A stretch of 64,000 nt of DNA from Pseudoalteromonas sp. 3D05 (GCF_002723455.1 NZ_PDUS01000010.1:79874-143873), one strand, 5' to 3'; shown: positions 8,958 through 18,247, numbered from the stretch's first letter. The notes: generated by a model not told the origin, from the sequence alone. Translations and numbers: made by a program.

Positions 8958-9353
8958 ATGTTTAGTGTAAGGGTGACAAGTTACCTGCTGATTTCGCTGA
9001 TTTTGTTTCAGTCGTTTTCTGCTGTCGCCAAGTCCTTGGATTTTCATGCTATCGACTCGCAACATCTAAGCGAAATACATGAACATCAGGCGGGAGATAA
9101 CACCGCTTCTGTGAAGACGCATGCTCAACTGCAATCTAACGAACAACTTGATACTGATAACGCCCCCGTAGATATTTCTCACAATCCTGCTGATTGCCAC
9201 CATTGTGGTCACTGTCATGGAACCCATGCCCAATGGCTTGGAAATAACACCGCAATTGAACTGGCTTCGGTTGCCACCCATCACGGTTTCTATTACTTAT
9301 CAAAAGTAATAGATGCACCTGTCACGCAATTACTACGCCCACCTAAAGCATAA
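8958..9353 (+). CDS. CzcI-like secreted His/Cys-rich protein (DUF2946-like)
   Basis: A 131-residue protein with a signal peptide (MFSVRVTSYLLISLILFQSFSAVA). A polar, His-rich mature part contains the cluster DCHHCGHCHGTH, a plausible periplasmic metal-binding site. It sits just ahead of czcCBA, as small CzcI/DUF2946 proteins do. The C-terminus LLRPPKA is also typical of such proteins. Assigned from size, leader, Cys/His cluster and position; a role as metal-binding modulator is inference. Confidence 0.7.
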   Translation: MFSVRVTSYLLISLILFQSFSAVAKSLDFHAIDSQHLSEIHEHQAGDNTASVKTHAQLQSNEQLDTDNAPVDISHNPADCHHCGHCHGTHAQWLGNNTAIELASVATHHGFYYLSKVIDAPVTQLLRPPKA

Positions 9354-9424
9354 CCCTGAACTAATCAAACACCGTTCGCCAACTGCTTGGCGATATATAT
9401 TTTTGATAATTTAGGAATAAAACA

Positions 9425-10747
9425 ATGATGCATATTTCATTGAGTCGCCCTATGCGTTTGCACGCTTGGGTGGTTTCCACGATGCTTGTTCTTTTGACAA
9501 CACACACCGTGGTAGTAGCACAAACAAACAGTATCACCAATCGCGAAATGACCTTGCAAAGCGCCATACAGCGAACATTAGCGAATTCGCCCGAATTGCA
9601 TGAGTTCACATACAAGCAACAAGCAATTGAGGGAGAAATTAAAACTGCTTCTCTCAAACCAGCCCTCAACGTAGGCATTGAAGTGGAAAACTTCTTAGGA
9701 ACAGGCGAGGTATCGGGCATTAAGGACACCGAGCTGACTCTCACATTGTCGTCGGTCATTGAATTGGGCAATAAACTCAATTCACGTAAGGCGTTTGCTA
9801 AGGCGCAATCCACCTTAGTCGAAGCGCAAAAACAAGTGCACACCTTGGATGTACTGGCTGAAGTGACACGTCGTTACATCGATGTATTGGCGCAACAAGC
9901 GTTAATTGACGCGCAAAAAGATGCAGAAACACTTGCTCGATATACCTATCAAGCAGTCACAAAACGGGTGGATGCAGGTGCTTCCCCTGCATTTGAACAG
10001 AAACGCGCTGAAGCGGCTTTAGCAAGAGCTAGACTGGATGTGGTGACGGCACAGCAAACTAAGCAAGCCATGATAAATAGTCTGGCTATTCTGTGGGGGG
10101 AAAAAGATCCCTCTTTTACTGATGTGGAGGGTGACTTATTTGCGCTGCAATCGTCTCCTTCGTTAACCGCGCTTTTCACCACTCTATTGGACAGTCCCAA
10201 TCTTGAGGTCTATACGCAAGGTTCGAGATTGCAGGCTTCCCAAGTCCGCCTTACTCAAGCAGCTAATCAATCGGATTTAAGCTGGACGGCCGGTATCAGG
10301 CGCATGAATGGCATAGATGAAACAGCCTTTGTAGCAGGCGTGAGTATGCCTCTGTTTGCCGGTGACCGAAATCTTGGCGAGTACGAAAAACAGCGAGCAA
10401 TTCAGGCACAGCTGGAACAACAAAAAGAGTCAGCGACGCAAAGCCTATACCATCAGCTAAATATGGCCTTGATGGTCAGAAACAATGCGCTGCTCAATGT
10501 ACAGACACTGCAAAACTCTATTATCCCACCCTTAGTTCAAGCGCTGGAATTAGTAGAACAAGCCTATATCAACGGTCGATTCAGCTACCTTGAATGGGTG
10601 AGTACACGTCAAGAACTACTCAATGCCAAACAAGCCTTAATTCAATCAGCGAAGCAAGCTCATCAGCGTGGTGCCGATATCGAATCACTGACTGCACAGC
10701 CTCTTGTGGATACGATCAACACCTCTTTTTCGAGAAAAACAAAATGA
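9425..10747 (+). CDS. czcC: CzcC-like outer membrane factor (TolC superfamily)
   Basis: The outer-membrane channel of the RND efflux system, 440 residues. It has a cleavable leader (LHAWVVSTMLVLLTTHTVVVAQ) and two TolC-type coiled-coil repeats: TLQSAIQRTLANSPELHEF at the start of the first, and long Ala/Gln-rich helices about residues 130-220 and 330-420. Its stop overlaps the start of the adaptor gene by 4 bases, so the two are coupled. The gene symbol reflects role and context rather than a database match. Confidence 0.88.
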   Translation: MMHISLSRPMRLHAWVVSTMLVLLTTHTVVVAQTNSITNREMTLQSAIQRTLANSPELHEFTYKQQAIEGEIKTASLKPALNVGIEVENFLGTGEVSGIKDTELTLTLSSVIELGNKLNSRKAFAKAQSTLVEAQKQVHTLDVLAEVTRRYIDVLAQQALIDAQKDAETLARYTYQAVTKRVDAGASPAFEQKRAEAALARARLDVVTAQQTKQAMINSLAILWGEKDPSFTDVEGDLFALQSSPSLTALFTTLLDSPNLEVYTQGSRLQASQVRLTQAANQSDLSWTAGIRRMNGIDETAFVAGVSMPLFAGDRNLGEYEKQRAIQAQLEQQKESATQSLYHQLNMALMVRNNALLNVQTLQNSIIPPLVQALELVEQAYINGRFSYLEWVSTRQELLNAKQALIQSAKQAHQRGADIESLTAQPLVDTINTSFSRKTK

Positions 10748-11682
10748 ACAAAAATATATTAATTAAGAAGCAAAACACGCTGTTAGTTTTCATTGTTTGC
10801 AGTGCGTTGGGATTTTTTTCAAGCACCACAATACAAGCATCAGAAGGCGAGCATGGTAAAGAGGAAGCCCATAAGGATGAACGCGTATTCATGGCAGATA
10901 GCATGGCGCAAAAAATGGGCGTAATGACGCAAAGTGTGCAAACGGGTAGTCTCAATATTACCACCACTGTTTACGGAAATATAGTGACCGACCCTGCTTC
11001 ACTGAGTCATGTGCGTGCACGATTCGACGGTATGGTGACTAAGGTCAATGCAAACTTAGGTAACAAGGTAAAAAAAGGCGAGACACTGGCGGTAGTTGAA
11101 TCCAACGAAAGCCTGAAAAGTTATCCCGTTGCCGCGCCGTTTTCAGGCACCGTGATTGCCAGACATGCCAATGAAGGCGAGTTATCTAATGGCCAAGTGT
11201 TATTTTCAATCGCAAACTATGATGACGTGTGGGCACAGCTTAAAGTCTTCCCACAACAGCTCTCTGATATTGCAGAGCAGCAAAGTGTTCAACTTAGTGT
11301 GGCAGGCTCATCGTTAGAAACCACTATCCAGCATATCTTACCCTCGCCAGATGAAAAACCGTATGTATTGGCGTATGCCAAAATAGCTAATACCTCAGGT
11401 CAGTGGCCGGTTGGCGCGGCTATCAAAGGGCTTGTCACAATCAACAAACTTGATGTCGCCATGATGGTTCCTAAAGCTTCGATTCAAGAGTTTGAAGGGG
11501 CTTCTGTCGTGTTTGTCAAAGAAGGTGATGAATACCGTCCCGTGCCCGTTACCTTAGGTCAACAAGATAACTACAATATTGAAGTGTTATCAGGTCTGCA
11601 CATTGCAGATGTGATTGTCAGCCAGAACAGCTACCTGTTTAAAGCCGATTTAGAAAAGTCGGAGGCCGGTCATGACCACTAA
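10744..11682 (+). CDS. czcB: CzcB-like periplasmic adaptor (HlyD/membrane fusion protein)
   Basis: Links the inner-membrane pump to the outer-membrane channel. The 312-residue protein starts at the ATG overlapping the czcC stop. It has a leader (LLVFIVCSALGFFSSTTIQA), then a short His/Glu-rich stretch (EGEHGKEEAHKDE). The biotinyl-lipoyl-like domain (VRARFDGMVTKVNANLGNKVKKGETLAVVES) and beta-barrel follow. The C-terminus ends EAGHDH. It is shorter than the canonical CzcB and seems to lack the long coiled-coil hairpin, as in some HME-RND adaptors. Confidence 0.88.
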   Translation: MNKNILIKKQNTLLVFIVCSALGFFSSTTIQASEGEHGKEEAHKDERVFMADSMAQKMGVMTQSVQTGSLNITTTVYGNIVTDPASLSHVRARFDGMVTKVNANLGNKVKKGETLAVVESNESLKSYPVAAPFSGTVIARHANEGELSNGQVLFSIANYDDVWAQLKVFPQQLSDIAEQQSVQLSVAGSSLETTIQHILPSPDEKPYVLAYAKIANTSGQWPVGAAIKGLVTINKLDVAMMVPKASIQEFEGASVVFVKEGDEYRPVPVTLGQQDNYNIEVLSGLHIADVIVSQNSYLFKADLEKSEAGHDH

Positions 11683-11735
11683 TAACTCAATGCTATTTAC
11701 TTGGTCATGCGTCTCAGTTATTGGGGGACGAACAT

Positions 11736-14700
11736 ATGATTGAATCCATATTACGTTTATCCATAGAGCGACGAGGGATAATGCTGATGTTGATCTTCCT
11801 TGTGCTGGGCATGGGGATATTCAGTTATCAAAAATTACCTATCGATGCGGTACCCGATATCACTAACGTGCAAGTGCAAATCAATACACAAGCACCGGGC
11901 TATTCGCCTTTGGAAACCGAGCAGCGGATCACATTCGTAGTAGAAACAGCACTGGCGGGATTACCTGACCTGTCCTACACCCGCTCTTTATCACGCTACG
12001 GCCTGTCTCAGGTAACAGCGGTATTTGATGAAGGCACTGATCTGTATTTTGCGCGTAATCTCATCAATACGCGATTAGGCGCAATCAAAAGTCAGCTACC
12101 AGAAGGGTTAGAGCCTGAAATGGGACCTATCGCTACTGGGTTGGGCGAAATCTACATGTATACCTTGCGAGCCAAGCAAAATGCGATGCAAAAAAATGGT
12201 GAGCCTTACAATGCAATGGCGCTTCGCGAGATACACGACTGGATTGTAAAACCGCAGCTCGCACTGGTTAAGGGGATCACTGAAGTCAACGCCATTGGAG
12301 GCTATGTTAAGCAATACCATGTGAATCCTGAACCACAGCTTATGCTGAATTTTGACATTAGTCTAAGCGATATCCATCGTGCTCTGGAGCGAAACAACAC
12401 CAATCAGGGGGCGGGGTTTGTTGAGCGAAATGGGCAACAAATACTGGTGCGCTCACAAGGTCAACTTCAAACACTTAGCGATATCGAAAATGTGGTAATA
12501 AAACGCATTAATACTGTCCCCGTTGCGGTGAAAGACATTGGCAGTGTGGCTATTGGTAAGGAGCTGAGAACTGGTGCGGCAACGCAGGAGGGTGAAGAGA
12601 CCGTTTTAGGTACGGCAATGATGCTAGTCGGCGAAAACTCACGAGCCGTTGCTCAATCCGTTGCCAAAAAGGTGAAGGACATTCAATCCAGCTTACCTGA
12701 TGGTATTGTCATTGAGCCAGTCTATGACCGTACCCTATTGGTCGATAAAGCTATCGAAACGGTTCAGAAGAATTTAGTAGAAGGTGCGTTATTAGTCATA
12801 GTGATCTTGTTCATATTGCTTGGCAATATTCGCGCCGCGCTCATCACTGCGGCAGTTATACCGCTGGCGATGTTGGCGACCATTACAGGGATGGTTAATA
12901 CAGGTGTGTCTGCCAACCTAATGAGCCTTGGCGCATTGGACTTTGGATTAATTGTCGATGGTGCGGTGATCATCGTAGAGAACTGTATCAGGCGGTTATC
13001 CGAGTCTCAGAAACGCACAGGCACAGTCTTGCCACTTAAAGAGCGGCTAGAACTGGTTTTTCAAGCGACCAACGAAGTCATTCGTCCTAGCTTATTCGGT
13101 GTATTGATTATTACTGTCGTGTATATCCCGCTGTTCTCATTGACAGGCGTTGAGGGCAAGATGTTCCAACCAATGGCGGCAACGGTCATCATGGCGCTGA
13201 TAGCAGCGATGCTGTTCTCCATTACCATTGTACCTGCGGCAGTCGCGATGTTTATGGCAGGTAAAGTCAGTGAGAAAGAAAGCTTCATTATTGTTGCAGC
13301 TAAATCCGCCTATCGTCCTATCATTAATCTTGCACTGAAATTACGCTGGATAGTGCTTTTCGGCTCAGTCGTGCTGGTAGTGGGCAGCTTATGGTTGGCA
13401 ACGCGATTAGGCTCTGAGTTTGTTCCCCAGCTTGACGAAGGAGACATCGCACTGCACGCCATGCGAATACCGGGCACAGGTATTGAACAAGCCGTCGCAA
13501 TGCAAAAAACACTTGAATCTACCTTGATGGAATACGAACAGGTACTCACAGTGTTTGCGAAAACCGGTACCGCAGAAGTAGCTACCGATGCGATGCCGCC
13601 CAACGTAACCGATACCTTTGTGATGCTAAAACCACGAGCGCAGTGGCCTGATCCTAACCTATCAAAAGCTGATTTCGTGGAAACCCTTGAGCGAGATTTA
13701 CAAGCGGTGACAGGCAATAACTATGAGTTTACCCAACCTATCCAAATGCGTTTTAACGAGTTGATAAGTGGGGTAAGGGCTGACCTTGGTATAAAAGTCT
13801 TCGGAGATGATTTAACCACGCTGGTTGCTTCTGCAAACGACATCTTAACGGTTTTACAATCAATTGACGGCGTGGCGGATGCACGACTTGAACAGGTCGA
13901 TGATATCCCTATCTTCACTATCAACCCTAAGCTAGTCGAGTTGGCACGTTATGGATTGGACGTGGCCGATTTGCAGGAGTGGTTGGCGTCAGCTATCGGT
14001 GGTAATACTGCTGGCTTAATTTTTGAGGGAGATAGACGCTTTGAGTTGCTTGTGCGATTTGGTGAAGGTATCCGCACAGATTTAGATGCCATTGGCAGCA
14101 CTCCTATCATTACATCGGATGGGGAATTTGTGCCGTTATCAGAAGTCGCTACGCTGGGGTACTCGTCTGTTCCCAATCAAATCAGTCGAGAAAACGGTAA
14201 GCGCAGAGTCGTGGTTACCGCCAATGTCAGAGAGCGCGACTTGGGGAGTTTTGTTGACGAAGCCAAAATCAAAATAACCGAACAGGTAGCTCTACCAGCA
14301 GGCTACTGGCTGGATTATGGCGGCACGTTTGAACAGCTTGAAAGTGCCAGTCAGCGACTGTCTATCGTGGTGCCGGCCACGCTTTTCCTGATACTTGTGT
14401 TACTAGTGGTGGTGTTTGGCTCATTTCGTGATGCCTTGATCATCTTCACTGGTGTGCCTTTAGCCTTAACAGGAGGTGTTTTCGCACTCTGGATGCGTGA
14501 CATGCCACTGTCTATATCTGCCGGAGTCGGGTTTATTGCGCTCTCTGGTATTGCGGTACTAAACGGCTTAGTGATGTTGTCATTTATTAAACAGCGAGTA
14601 CTAGAAACAGGTGACTTGATTAACTCAATCGTTGATGGAGCTATCACAAGATTGCGTCCGGTTCTGATGACGGCACTGGTAGCAAGTTTAGGTTTCATCC

Positions 14701-14849
14701 CCATGGCACTGAATGTCGGGACTGGCGCTGAAGTGCAAAGACCGCTTGCAACGGTAGTGATTGGCGGGATCATCTCGTCCACCATCCTAACATTGGTCGT
14801 TTTGCCTATTTTATATCGGATGATGCACTCGAAATTAACTAAGGAGTGA
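11736..14849 (+). CDS. czcA: CzcA-like heavy-metal efflux RND transporter
   Basis: A 1037-residue inner-membrane RND pump with two sets of membrane helices and two large periplasmic loops. The proton-relay segment DFGLIVDGAVIIVEN in helix 4 matches the divalent-metal (Co/Zn/Cd) group rather than the CusA-type Cu/Ag group. The N-terminus IESILRLSIERRGIM and the motif LPIDAVPDITNVQVQINT are classic. The start follows a strong GGGGACG ribosome site; 53 bases separate it from czcB. Full length, no lesions. Confidence 0.95.
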   Translation: MIESILRLSIERRGIMLMLIFLVLGMGIFSYQKLPIDAVPDITNVQVQINTQAPGYSPLETEQRITFVVETALAGLPDLSYTRSLSRYGLSQVTAVFDEGTDLYFARNLINTRLGAIKSQLPEGLEPEMGPIATGLGEIYMYTLRAKQNAMQKNGEPYNAMALREIHDWIVKPQLALVKGITEVNAIGGYVKQYHVNPEPQLMLNFDISLSDIHRALERNNTNQGAGFVERNGQQILVRSQGQLQTLSDIENVVIKRINTVPVAVKDIGSVAIGKELRTGAATQEGEETVLGTAMMLVGENSRAVAQSVAKKVKDIQSSLPDGIVIEPVYDRTLLVDKAIETVQKNLVEGALLVIVILFILLGNIRAALITAAVIPLAMLATITGMVNTGVSANLMSLGALDFGLIVDGAVIIVENCIRRLSESQKRTGTVLPLKERLELVFQATNEVIRPSLFGVLIITVVYIPLFSLTGVEGKMFQPMAATVIMALIAAMLFSITIVPAAVAMFMAGKVSEKESFIIVAAKSAYRPIINLALKLRWIVLFGSVVLVVGSLWLATRLGSEFVPQLDEGDIALHAMRIPGTGIEQAVAMQKTLESTLMEYEQVLTVFAKTGTAEVATDAMPPNVTDTFVMLKPRAQWPDPNLSKADFVETLERDLQAVTGNNYEFTQPIQMRFNELISGVRADLGIKVFGDDLTTLVASANDILTVLQSIDGVADARLEQVDDIPIFTINPKLVELARYGLDVADLQEWLASAIGGNTAGLIFEGDRRFELLVRFGEGIRTDLDAIGSTPIITSDGEFVPLSEVATLGYSSVPNQISRENGKRRVVVTANVRERDLGSFVDEAKIKITEQVALPAGYWLDYGGTFEQLESASQRLSIVVPATLFLILVLLVVVFGSFRDALIIFTGVPLALTGGVFALWMRDMPLSISAGVGFIALSGIAVLNGLVMLSFIKQRVLETGDLINSIVDGAITRLRPVLMTALVASLGFIPMALNVGTGAEVQRPLATVVIGGIISSTILTLVVLPILYRMMHSKLTKE

Positions 14850-14856
14850 ATGTTGG

Positions 14857-14882
14857 GCACCGTATTGCAGAAAATACGGTGC
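14857..14882 (+). terminator. Hairpin after czcA, possible terminator
   Basis: A 10-bp perfect stem (gcaccgtatt / aatacggtgc) with a 6-base loop lies 8 bases past the czcA stop. Only a weak, mixed T run follows (tcttcgtct), so termination may be partial. Confidence 0.5.
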
Positions 14883-15200
14883 TCTTCGTCTGGAAATTTA
14901 AAACAACTGAAAATGATTACTGAACTGTATATTCACCAATAAGAAGCTGATTGTCCGGAATACTACAATTACCACCAATTCAATCAAGGTCGAATGATGA
15001 TCTGCAAATGACACAAATTTAACAGTCAGGTCTAACGTTCGACTGTCCGCTTTTAGGCTCAAAGCAGACCGTTAGAGAATTTCTGCTCAACAACTGCAAT
15101 TGGCACTAAGCGGTCGGGGCAACTAGTCCAGAAAGTTCTAAGCTGTATTGCCACTGTTGCATATTTTGCTGTTTAATTTCAATCTAAGTGCCCTGTCACA
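14883..15200. other. Intergenic stretch closing the metal cassette
   Basis: No supportable gene in these ~320 bases. They contain fragments such as gactgtccgcttttaggctc and gcggtcgg, resembling the spacer at 6359-6410 on the other side of the metal block (gagcgatcaacggacattcg). They look like eroded sequence at the cassette borders. No insertion-sequence inverted repeats were found. Confidence 0.4.
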
Positions 15201-16580
15201 TTATGTTATCCAATATCTTTTAACTGTTCTTAAACTAAGATTAGTAAAAAGTGCAACAGCCTGTTGAGTTGGTTTGTTGCCCGTTTCTTTGGTTATTTTT
15301 TTAACAGTTTTTTTAACAAGCTGCTGCGAATTACTTCGCTTTTTAATCGCAGTGTCTGTAGCTGCTTTTTTCTGCCTCTCCTTAATTTCATCGCTTGATA
15401 ACTTCACTTTTGACTTAACATTTAAGTATTCAGGGCAAAAGCCGAACAAGTCTTCCAGGTAATCAGCTAGAGTCTCTTTTCTGTACTTATAGTGTGTTGT
15501 TTTTGCTGTTCTAGTTAAACTAACAAGCTCTTCTAATGATAAACCAATTAGTTCATCATTTATTTTTGTTAGCTTTTCAAATGCGGTGTTTTTATTCAGA
15601 TGTTGAAACGCAACAAACAGGATAAACGCTGTTTTATCTCGCTTACCCTTTGGCACCCCACCCTGCTTATAAAAGTGGTTTTGAATACTGTTAATACATT
15701 TTAGCCACCATTCTTTAATGCTATGACCGTAGCGTTGGTGACCTGGTTGCTTTGGTTGCTTTGGTTGCTTTGCTATCTTATCTCTGGGGCTTGAAGCTAA
15801 ACTAGTTTTGAATTCTAGTTGTGATTTCTCTATATCCTTCCGTAAATGACATAGATCTAAACACATCAACAGTTCATCAAATGTATATTTAGTACCAGAG
15901 CCAAAATACCTGGCATGCAATCCTGTTCTGCTGTGAACAGACCCTGGGACGCGCAAAAAGCCGCTAATTCTTTTTGTAGCCATAAGATCTATATGCCAAA
16001 AACTCTCTGACGTTCCAAAACTCTCAATTAGACTTTTAGCGATTTGTTGCCATATCAACTTGTTAATTGCGACTGCATCTACAGGATTGTAAATCCAATA
16101 AAGATGTATTCCACCTGAGCCAGAAAGGACATAGCCTGTTGGCGGCGGTAGCTTACTCAGTTTTAACCTATTGAATACTTCAGGAACAATTTTAGCCTCT
16201 GTCCTTCTAACATCAAATGGATCACATTTATGATTAAGATCAATTTCAATCCAATTCGCTGACAGTAGAGCAAGGTTGCTTTCCCTAGGCCAACTAAAAA
16301 ATTCGTTTGGAGTGTAATAGCAGTCTACTGATTCACTTGTACTATACAATACTCCTCGAACAAACTTACTAGTGTCCCGTCTAAAAGCTCGAAAATCGGT
16401 TAAGCTTTTTGATTTACTGTTCCCAAGTAAATGAATAAATTTTTTAGACTTATGGCATTTACTTAGTAACCCTCGAACATATTTAGGTGTCTTAAATTCA
16501 ATTAGAGAATAAAACTGACTCGGATAGGCAATAGTATATTCTGGCCACTCGAATTGTGGCCTTATTTTAAAGGCAAGCAT
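15201..16580 (-). CDS. Primase-polymerase-like replication protein (AEP fold) with C-terminal HTH
   Basis: A 459-residue protein. Its N-terminal half shows the archaeo-eukaryotic primase signature: acidic motif WIEIDLN (110-116), SGSGGIHLYW (153-162), HIDL (196-199) and RVPGSVHSRTG (210-220). A basic linker follows (KQPKQPKQPG, about 273-282), then a helical domain. The C-terminus (KPTQQAVALFTNLSLRTVKRYW) looks like a helix-turn-helix. Such proteins start replication of plasmids and of excised integrative elements. The first metal ligand is Glu-x-Asp rather than the usual Asp-x-Asp. Assignment rests on motifs only. Confidence 0.65.
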   Translation of the reverse strand: MLAFKIRPQFEWPEYTIAYPSQFYSLIEFKTPKYVRGLLSKCHKSKKFIHLLGNSKSKSLTDFRAFRRDTSKFVRGVLYSTSESVDCYYTPNEFFSWPRESNLALLSANWIEIDLNHKCDPFDVRRTEAKIVPEVFNRLKLSKLPPPTGYVLSGSGGIHLYWIYNPVDAVAINKLIWQQIAKSLIESFGTSESFWHIDLMATKRISGFLRVPGSVHSRTGLHARYFGSGTKYTFDELLMCLDLCHLRKDIEKSQLEFKTSLASSPRDKIAKQPKQPKQPGHQRYGHSIKEWWLKCINSIQNHFYKQGGVPKGKRDKTAFILFVAFQHLNKNTAFEKLTKINDELIGLSLEELVSLTRTAKTTHYKYRKETLADYLEDLFGFCPEYLNVKSKVKLSSDEIKERQKKAATDTAIKKRSNSQQLVKKTVKKITKETGNKPTQQAVALFTNLSLRTVKRYWIT

Positions 16581-16642
16581 ATAATATGAAAATGCAAAGT
16601 GCGTTTGGGGTGTCGCCGGTCAAGCAGCCCCTTTCGCCTTCC

Positions 16643-16879
16643 TTACACCTCCACTCCTTCAAAGCGAGCAAGCCATTGCTCAACTGTTTCGCGTTTAAAC
16701 AGGCGAACTCGTCCCAATTTAATAGAAGGTGGAGCTAAACGTTGAACTTGATAAAGGTTGGCATCTTTTCCAGACTCAATAGCCTTGCGCTGGGCGCTCA
16801 GACGATTATTAATTGTGCCTGTAGATAGGTGTAAAAGCTCTGACAGCTCTTTTACTGATAAGATCTCTGATGACTGCAT
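16643..16879 (-). CDS. AlpA/excisionase-like helix-turn-helix protein
   Basis: A small 78-residue DNA-binding protein. The N-terminal helix-turn-helix (ILSVKELSELLHLSTGTINNRL) is followed by a wing-like part ending PSIKLGRVRLFKRETVEQWL, the usual end of AlpA/MerR-like excisionases. In P4-type islands such proteins direct excision or activate the integrase. It lies upstream of the primase-like gene on the same strand and may be co-transcribed. Upstream are inverted CAATACGTA / TACGTATTG copies at 16890-16898 and 16990-16998 that could be its sites. Confidence 0.75.
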   Translation of the reverse strand: MQSSEILSVKELSELLHLSTGTINNRLSAQRKAIESGKDANLYQVQRLAPPSIKLGRVRLFKRETVEQWLARFEGVEV

Positions 16880-17173
16880 ATTCGCTCTCCAATACGTAAA
16901 TTAGAGCAAAGAGATGCCACATTGCTCTGTGAGCCGTGGACTTGCTAGTACATATAATTAATATATGCGTACCCTAGTAACCTCTTTTCTACGTATTGAA
17001 AGCAGCCCCGAACATTGGGCGCCTGTTTTTTATTAACTTTACTATGTTCTGTGGTAAATCTTTTTATCTCTTTGCATTATAAGTAAGCATAATGACTATG
17101 CTTAAGATGAATTTAAATGAGATATAATGATAAATCAAGTGAACTTGAGGAATTAAATTGCTCTAAGGCTCTG

Positions 17174-17542
17174 CTAATGAATTACCGAGCGCTGGATTTT
17201 TAAACTATCACTGCAATCATCACAAAGCATAAGCATCCACTTAAACACTGATTGAACATGTGCCTCAGGGTAGTAATTATCAAACTTCTTCACTTTTTCT
17301 GATCGATTATAAAACGATGAAAAAGACTCTAGTTGTATATCCCAAACCTCTGATTGCTCGTTACTATAATCGTAAAACATGAAGTCTAAGGTAAGTAACT
17401 CACTAAGTACTTGTGCTTCATTAAGCTTACTTAGGTTATTTCTAATCGATAATAACTTATCACGGCTATTATCCTGACCTTGCAGTCTGATAAATAAAAA
17501 ATCAATCGCGGGTAAAAATGAATAAACGTTAAAATTAATCAT
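17174..17542 (-). CDS. Hypothetical protein (122 aa)
   Basis: Not recognised. The predicted protein is acidic and aromatic-rich (FLPAIDFLFIRLQGQD near the start, FKWMLMLCDDCSDSL near the end), without signal peptide or membrane helix. The ATG follows directly on the T run of a terminator-like hairpin and has no ribosome-binding site, so either translation starts further in or the frame is weakly expressed. It shares strand with the small gene to its right, from which the hairpin separates it. Confidence 0.45.
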   Translation of the reverse strand: MINFNVYSFLPAIDFLFIRLQGQDNSRDKLLSIRNNLSKLNEAQVLSELLTLDFMFYDYSNEQSEVWDIQLESFSSFYNRSEKVKKFDNYYPEAHVQSVFKWMLMLCDDCSDSLKIQRSVIH

Positions 17543-17572
17543 AAAAAACTACGCAGCTTTTCAACTGCGTAG
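17543..17572 (-). terminator. Rho-independent terminator between two small reverse-strand genes
   Basis: ctacgcag and ctgcgtag form an 8-bp stem around an 8-base loop; on the reverse strand it is followed by six T residues. It would end transcripts of the 66-codon gene at 17631-17831. Its T run abuts the ATG of the next frame. Confidence 0.75.
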
Positions 17573-17630
17573 CCTGTATTTTGTGTAAAAACCCACTTAA
17601 CAATTGCACTTAACAAAGCAACTGTCAAAA

Positions 17631-17831
17631 CTATTTGTAGAACTCACCACGACTATGAACGTCACGCGCTTCTTGCTCTGTGTAGCTATCACCACAATGA
17701 TCGACATTTCCTGTTCCATCATTGTATTCATCAATGAACTTATCTTGCTCAGACTTATCATCAACATCCAGCAAAATATCAACCGTCACGGCTCCTATAA
17801 ACTTAACTGCTTTCCACAACATTTGCTTCAC
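17631..17831 (-). CDS. Hypothetical small protein (66 aa)
   Basis: Not recognised. The N-terminus is amphipathic/hydrophobic (MLWKAVKFIGAVTVDILL) and the rest is acidic with a short Cys/His patch (NVDHCGDSYTEQEARDVH). The GTG start is uncertain; an ATG three codons later has a GAG 8 bases upstream. A terminator follows it, and it is divergent from the XRE gene across a region with two matching operators, suggesting joint control. A decayed trace of its N-terminal region appears at about 25085-25125 beside the second copy of the neighbouring module. Confidence 0.55.
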   Translation of the reverse strand: MKQMLWKAVKFIGAVTVDILLDVDDKSEQDKFIDEYNDGTGNVDHCGDSYTEQEARDVHSRGEFYK

Positions 17832-17841
17832 TCGCTTCTAC

Positions 17842-17890
17842 CTAAGTATTCCTTAGTATCGTGAACACATTAAAGCTAAGAAACTCTTAG
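17842..17890. promoter_or_regulatory. Two identical CTAAG-N5-CTTAG operators
   Basis: ctaagtattccttag (17842-17856) and ctaagaaactcttag (17876-17890) are perfect inverted repeats with the same half-sites and spacing, 34 bp centre to centre (about three helical turns). They lie between the divergent small gene and the XRE gene, whose ATG is 25 bases downstream. They are probable binding sites of the XRE repressor. Confidence 0.7.
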
Positions 17891-17914
17891 TTTTCAAGTT
17901 AAGAATTAAATATA

Positions 17915-18190
17915 ATGAAAACGAATGATGGTTCACCGTTTCCAAAACGGCTAAAAGAGGCAAGACTAGCAAAGGGACTTTCGCAAAAAAAACTAGGAAT
18001 ACTGGCAGGTATGGATCAGTTCGCGGCGTCGCCTAGAATGAATCAATACGAAAAAGGCGTACACTCACCCGACTTTCAAACAGTGCGCGCGTTAGCTAAA
18101 GTATTAGTAGTACCAACAGCTTTTTTTTACTGCGAAGAAGATAATTTAGCCGCTATAATTCTTAATCATAAAACTTATAACGTTAATTGA
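17915..18190 (+). CDS. XRE-family transcriptional regulator
   Basis: A 91-residue Cro/C1-type DNA-binding protein. The helix-turn-helix spans about residues 9-63 (PKRLKEARLAKGLSQKKLGI, then MNQYEKGVHSPDFQTVRALA), followed by VPTAFFYCEEDNLAAII. It probably represses its own promoter and the divergent small gene through the two CTAAG-N5-CTTAG sites. A frameshifted copy exists at 25176-25450. Confidence 0.85.
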   Translation: MKTNDGSPFPKRLKEARLAKGLSQKKLGILAGMDQFAASPRMNQYEKGVHSPDFQTVRALAKVLVVPTAFFYCEEDNLAAIILNHKTYNVN

Positions 18191-18247
18191 TAACATAAGG
18201 CTCTAGGTGTAGAATTAAATGTAGACGATTTATTCGAGGTGGTAATA

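Noticed and set aside
16890..16998. Inverted CAATACGTA / TACGTATTG copies upstream of the AlpA-like gene
   Set aside because: Only two 9-base copies, 100 bases apart; suggestive but could be chance in AT-rich DNA, so mentioned only in the AlpA entry.
17604..17864. 86-codon forward frame opposite the 66-residue gene
   Set aside because: It runs through the operator region and lacks a start signal; the reverse frame has a terminator after it and operators before it.
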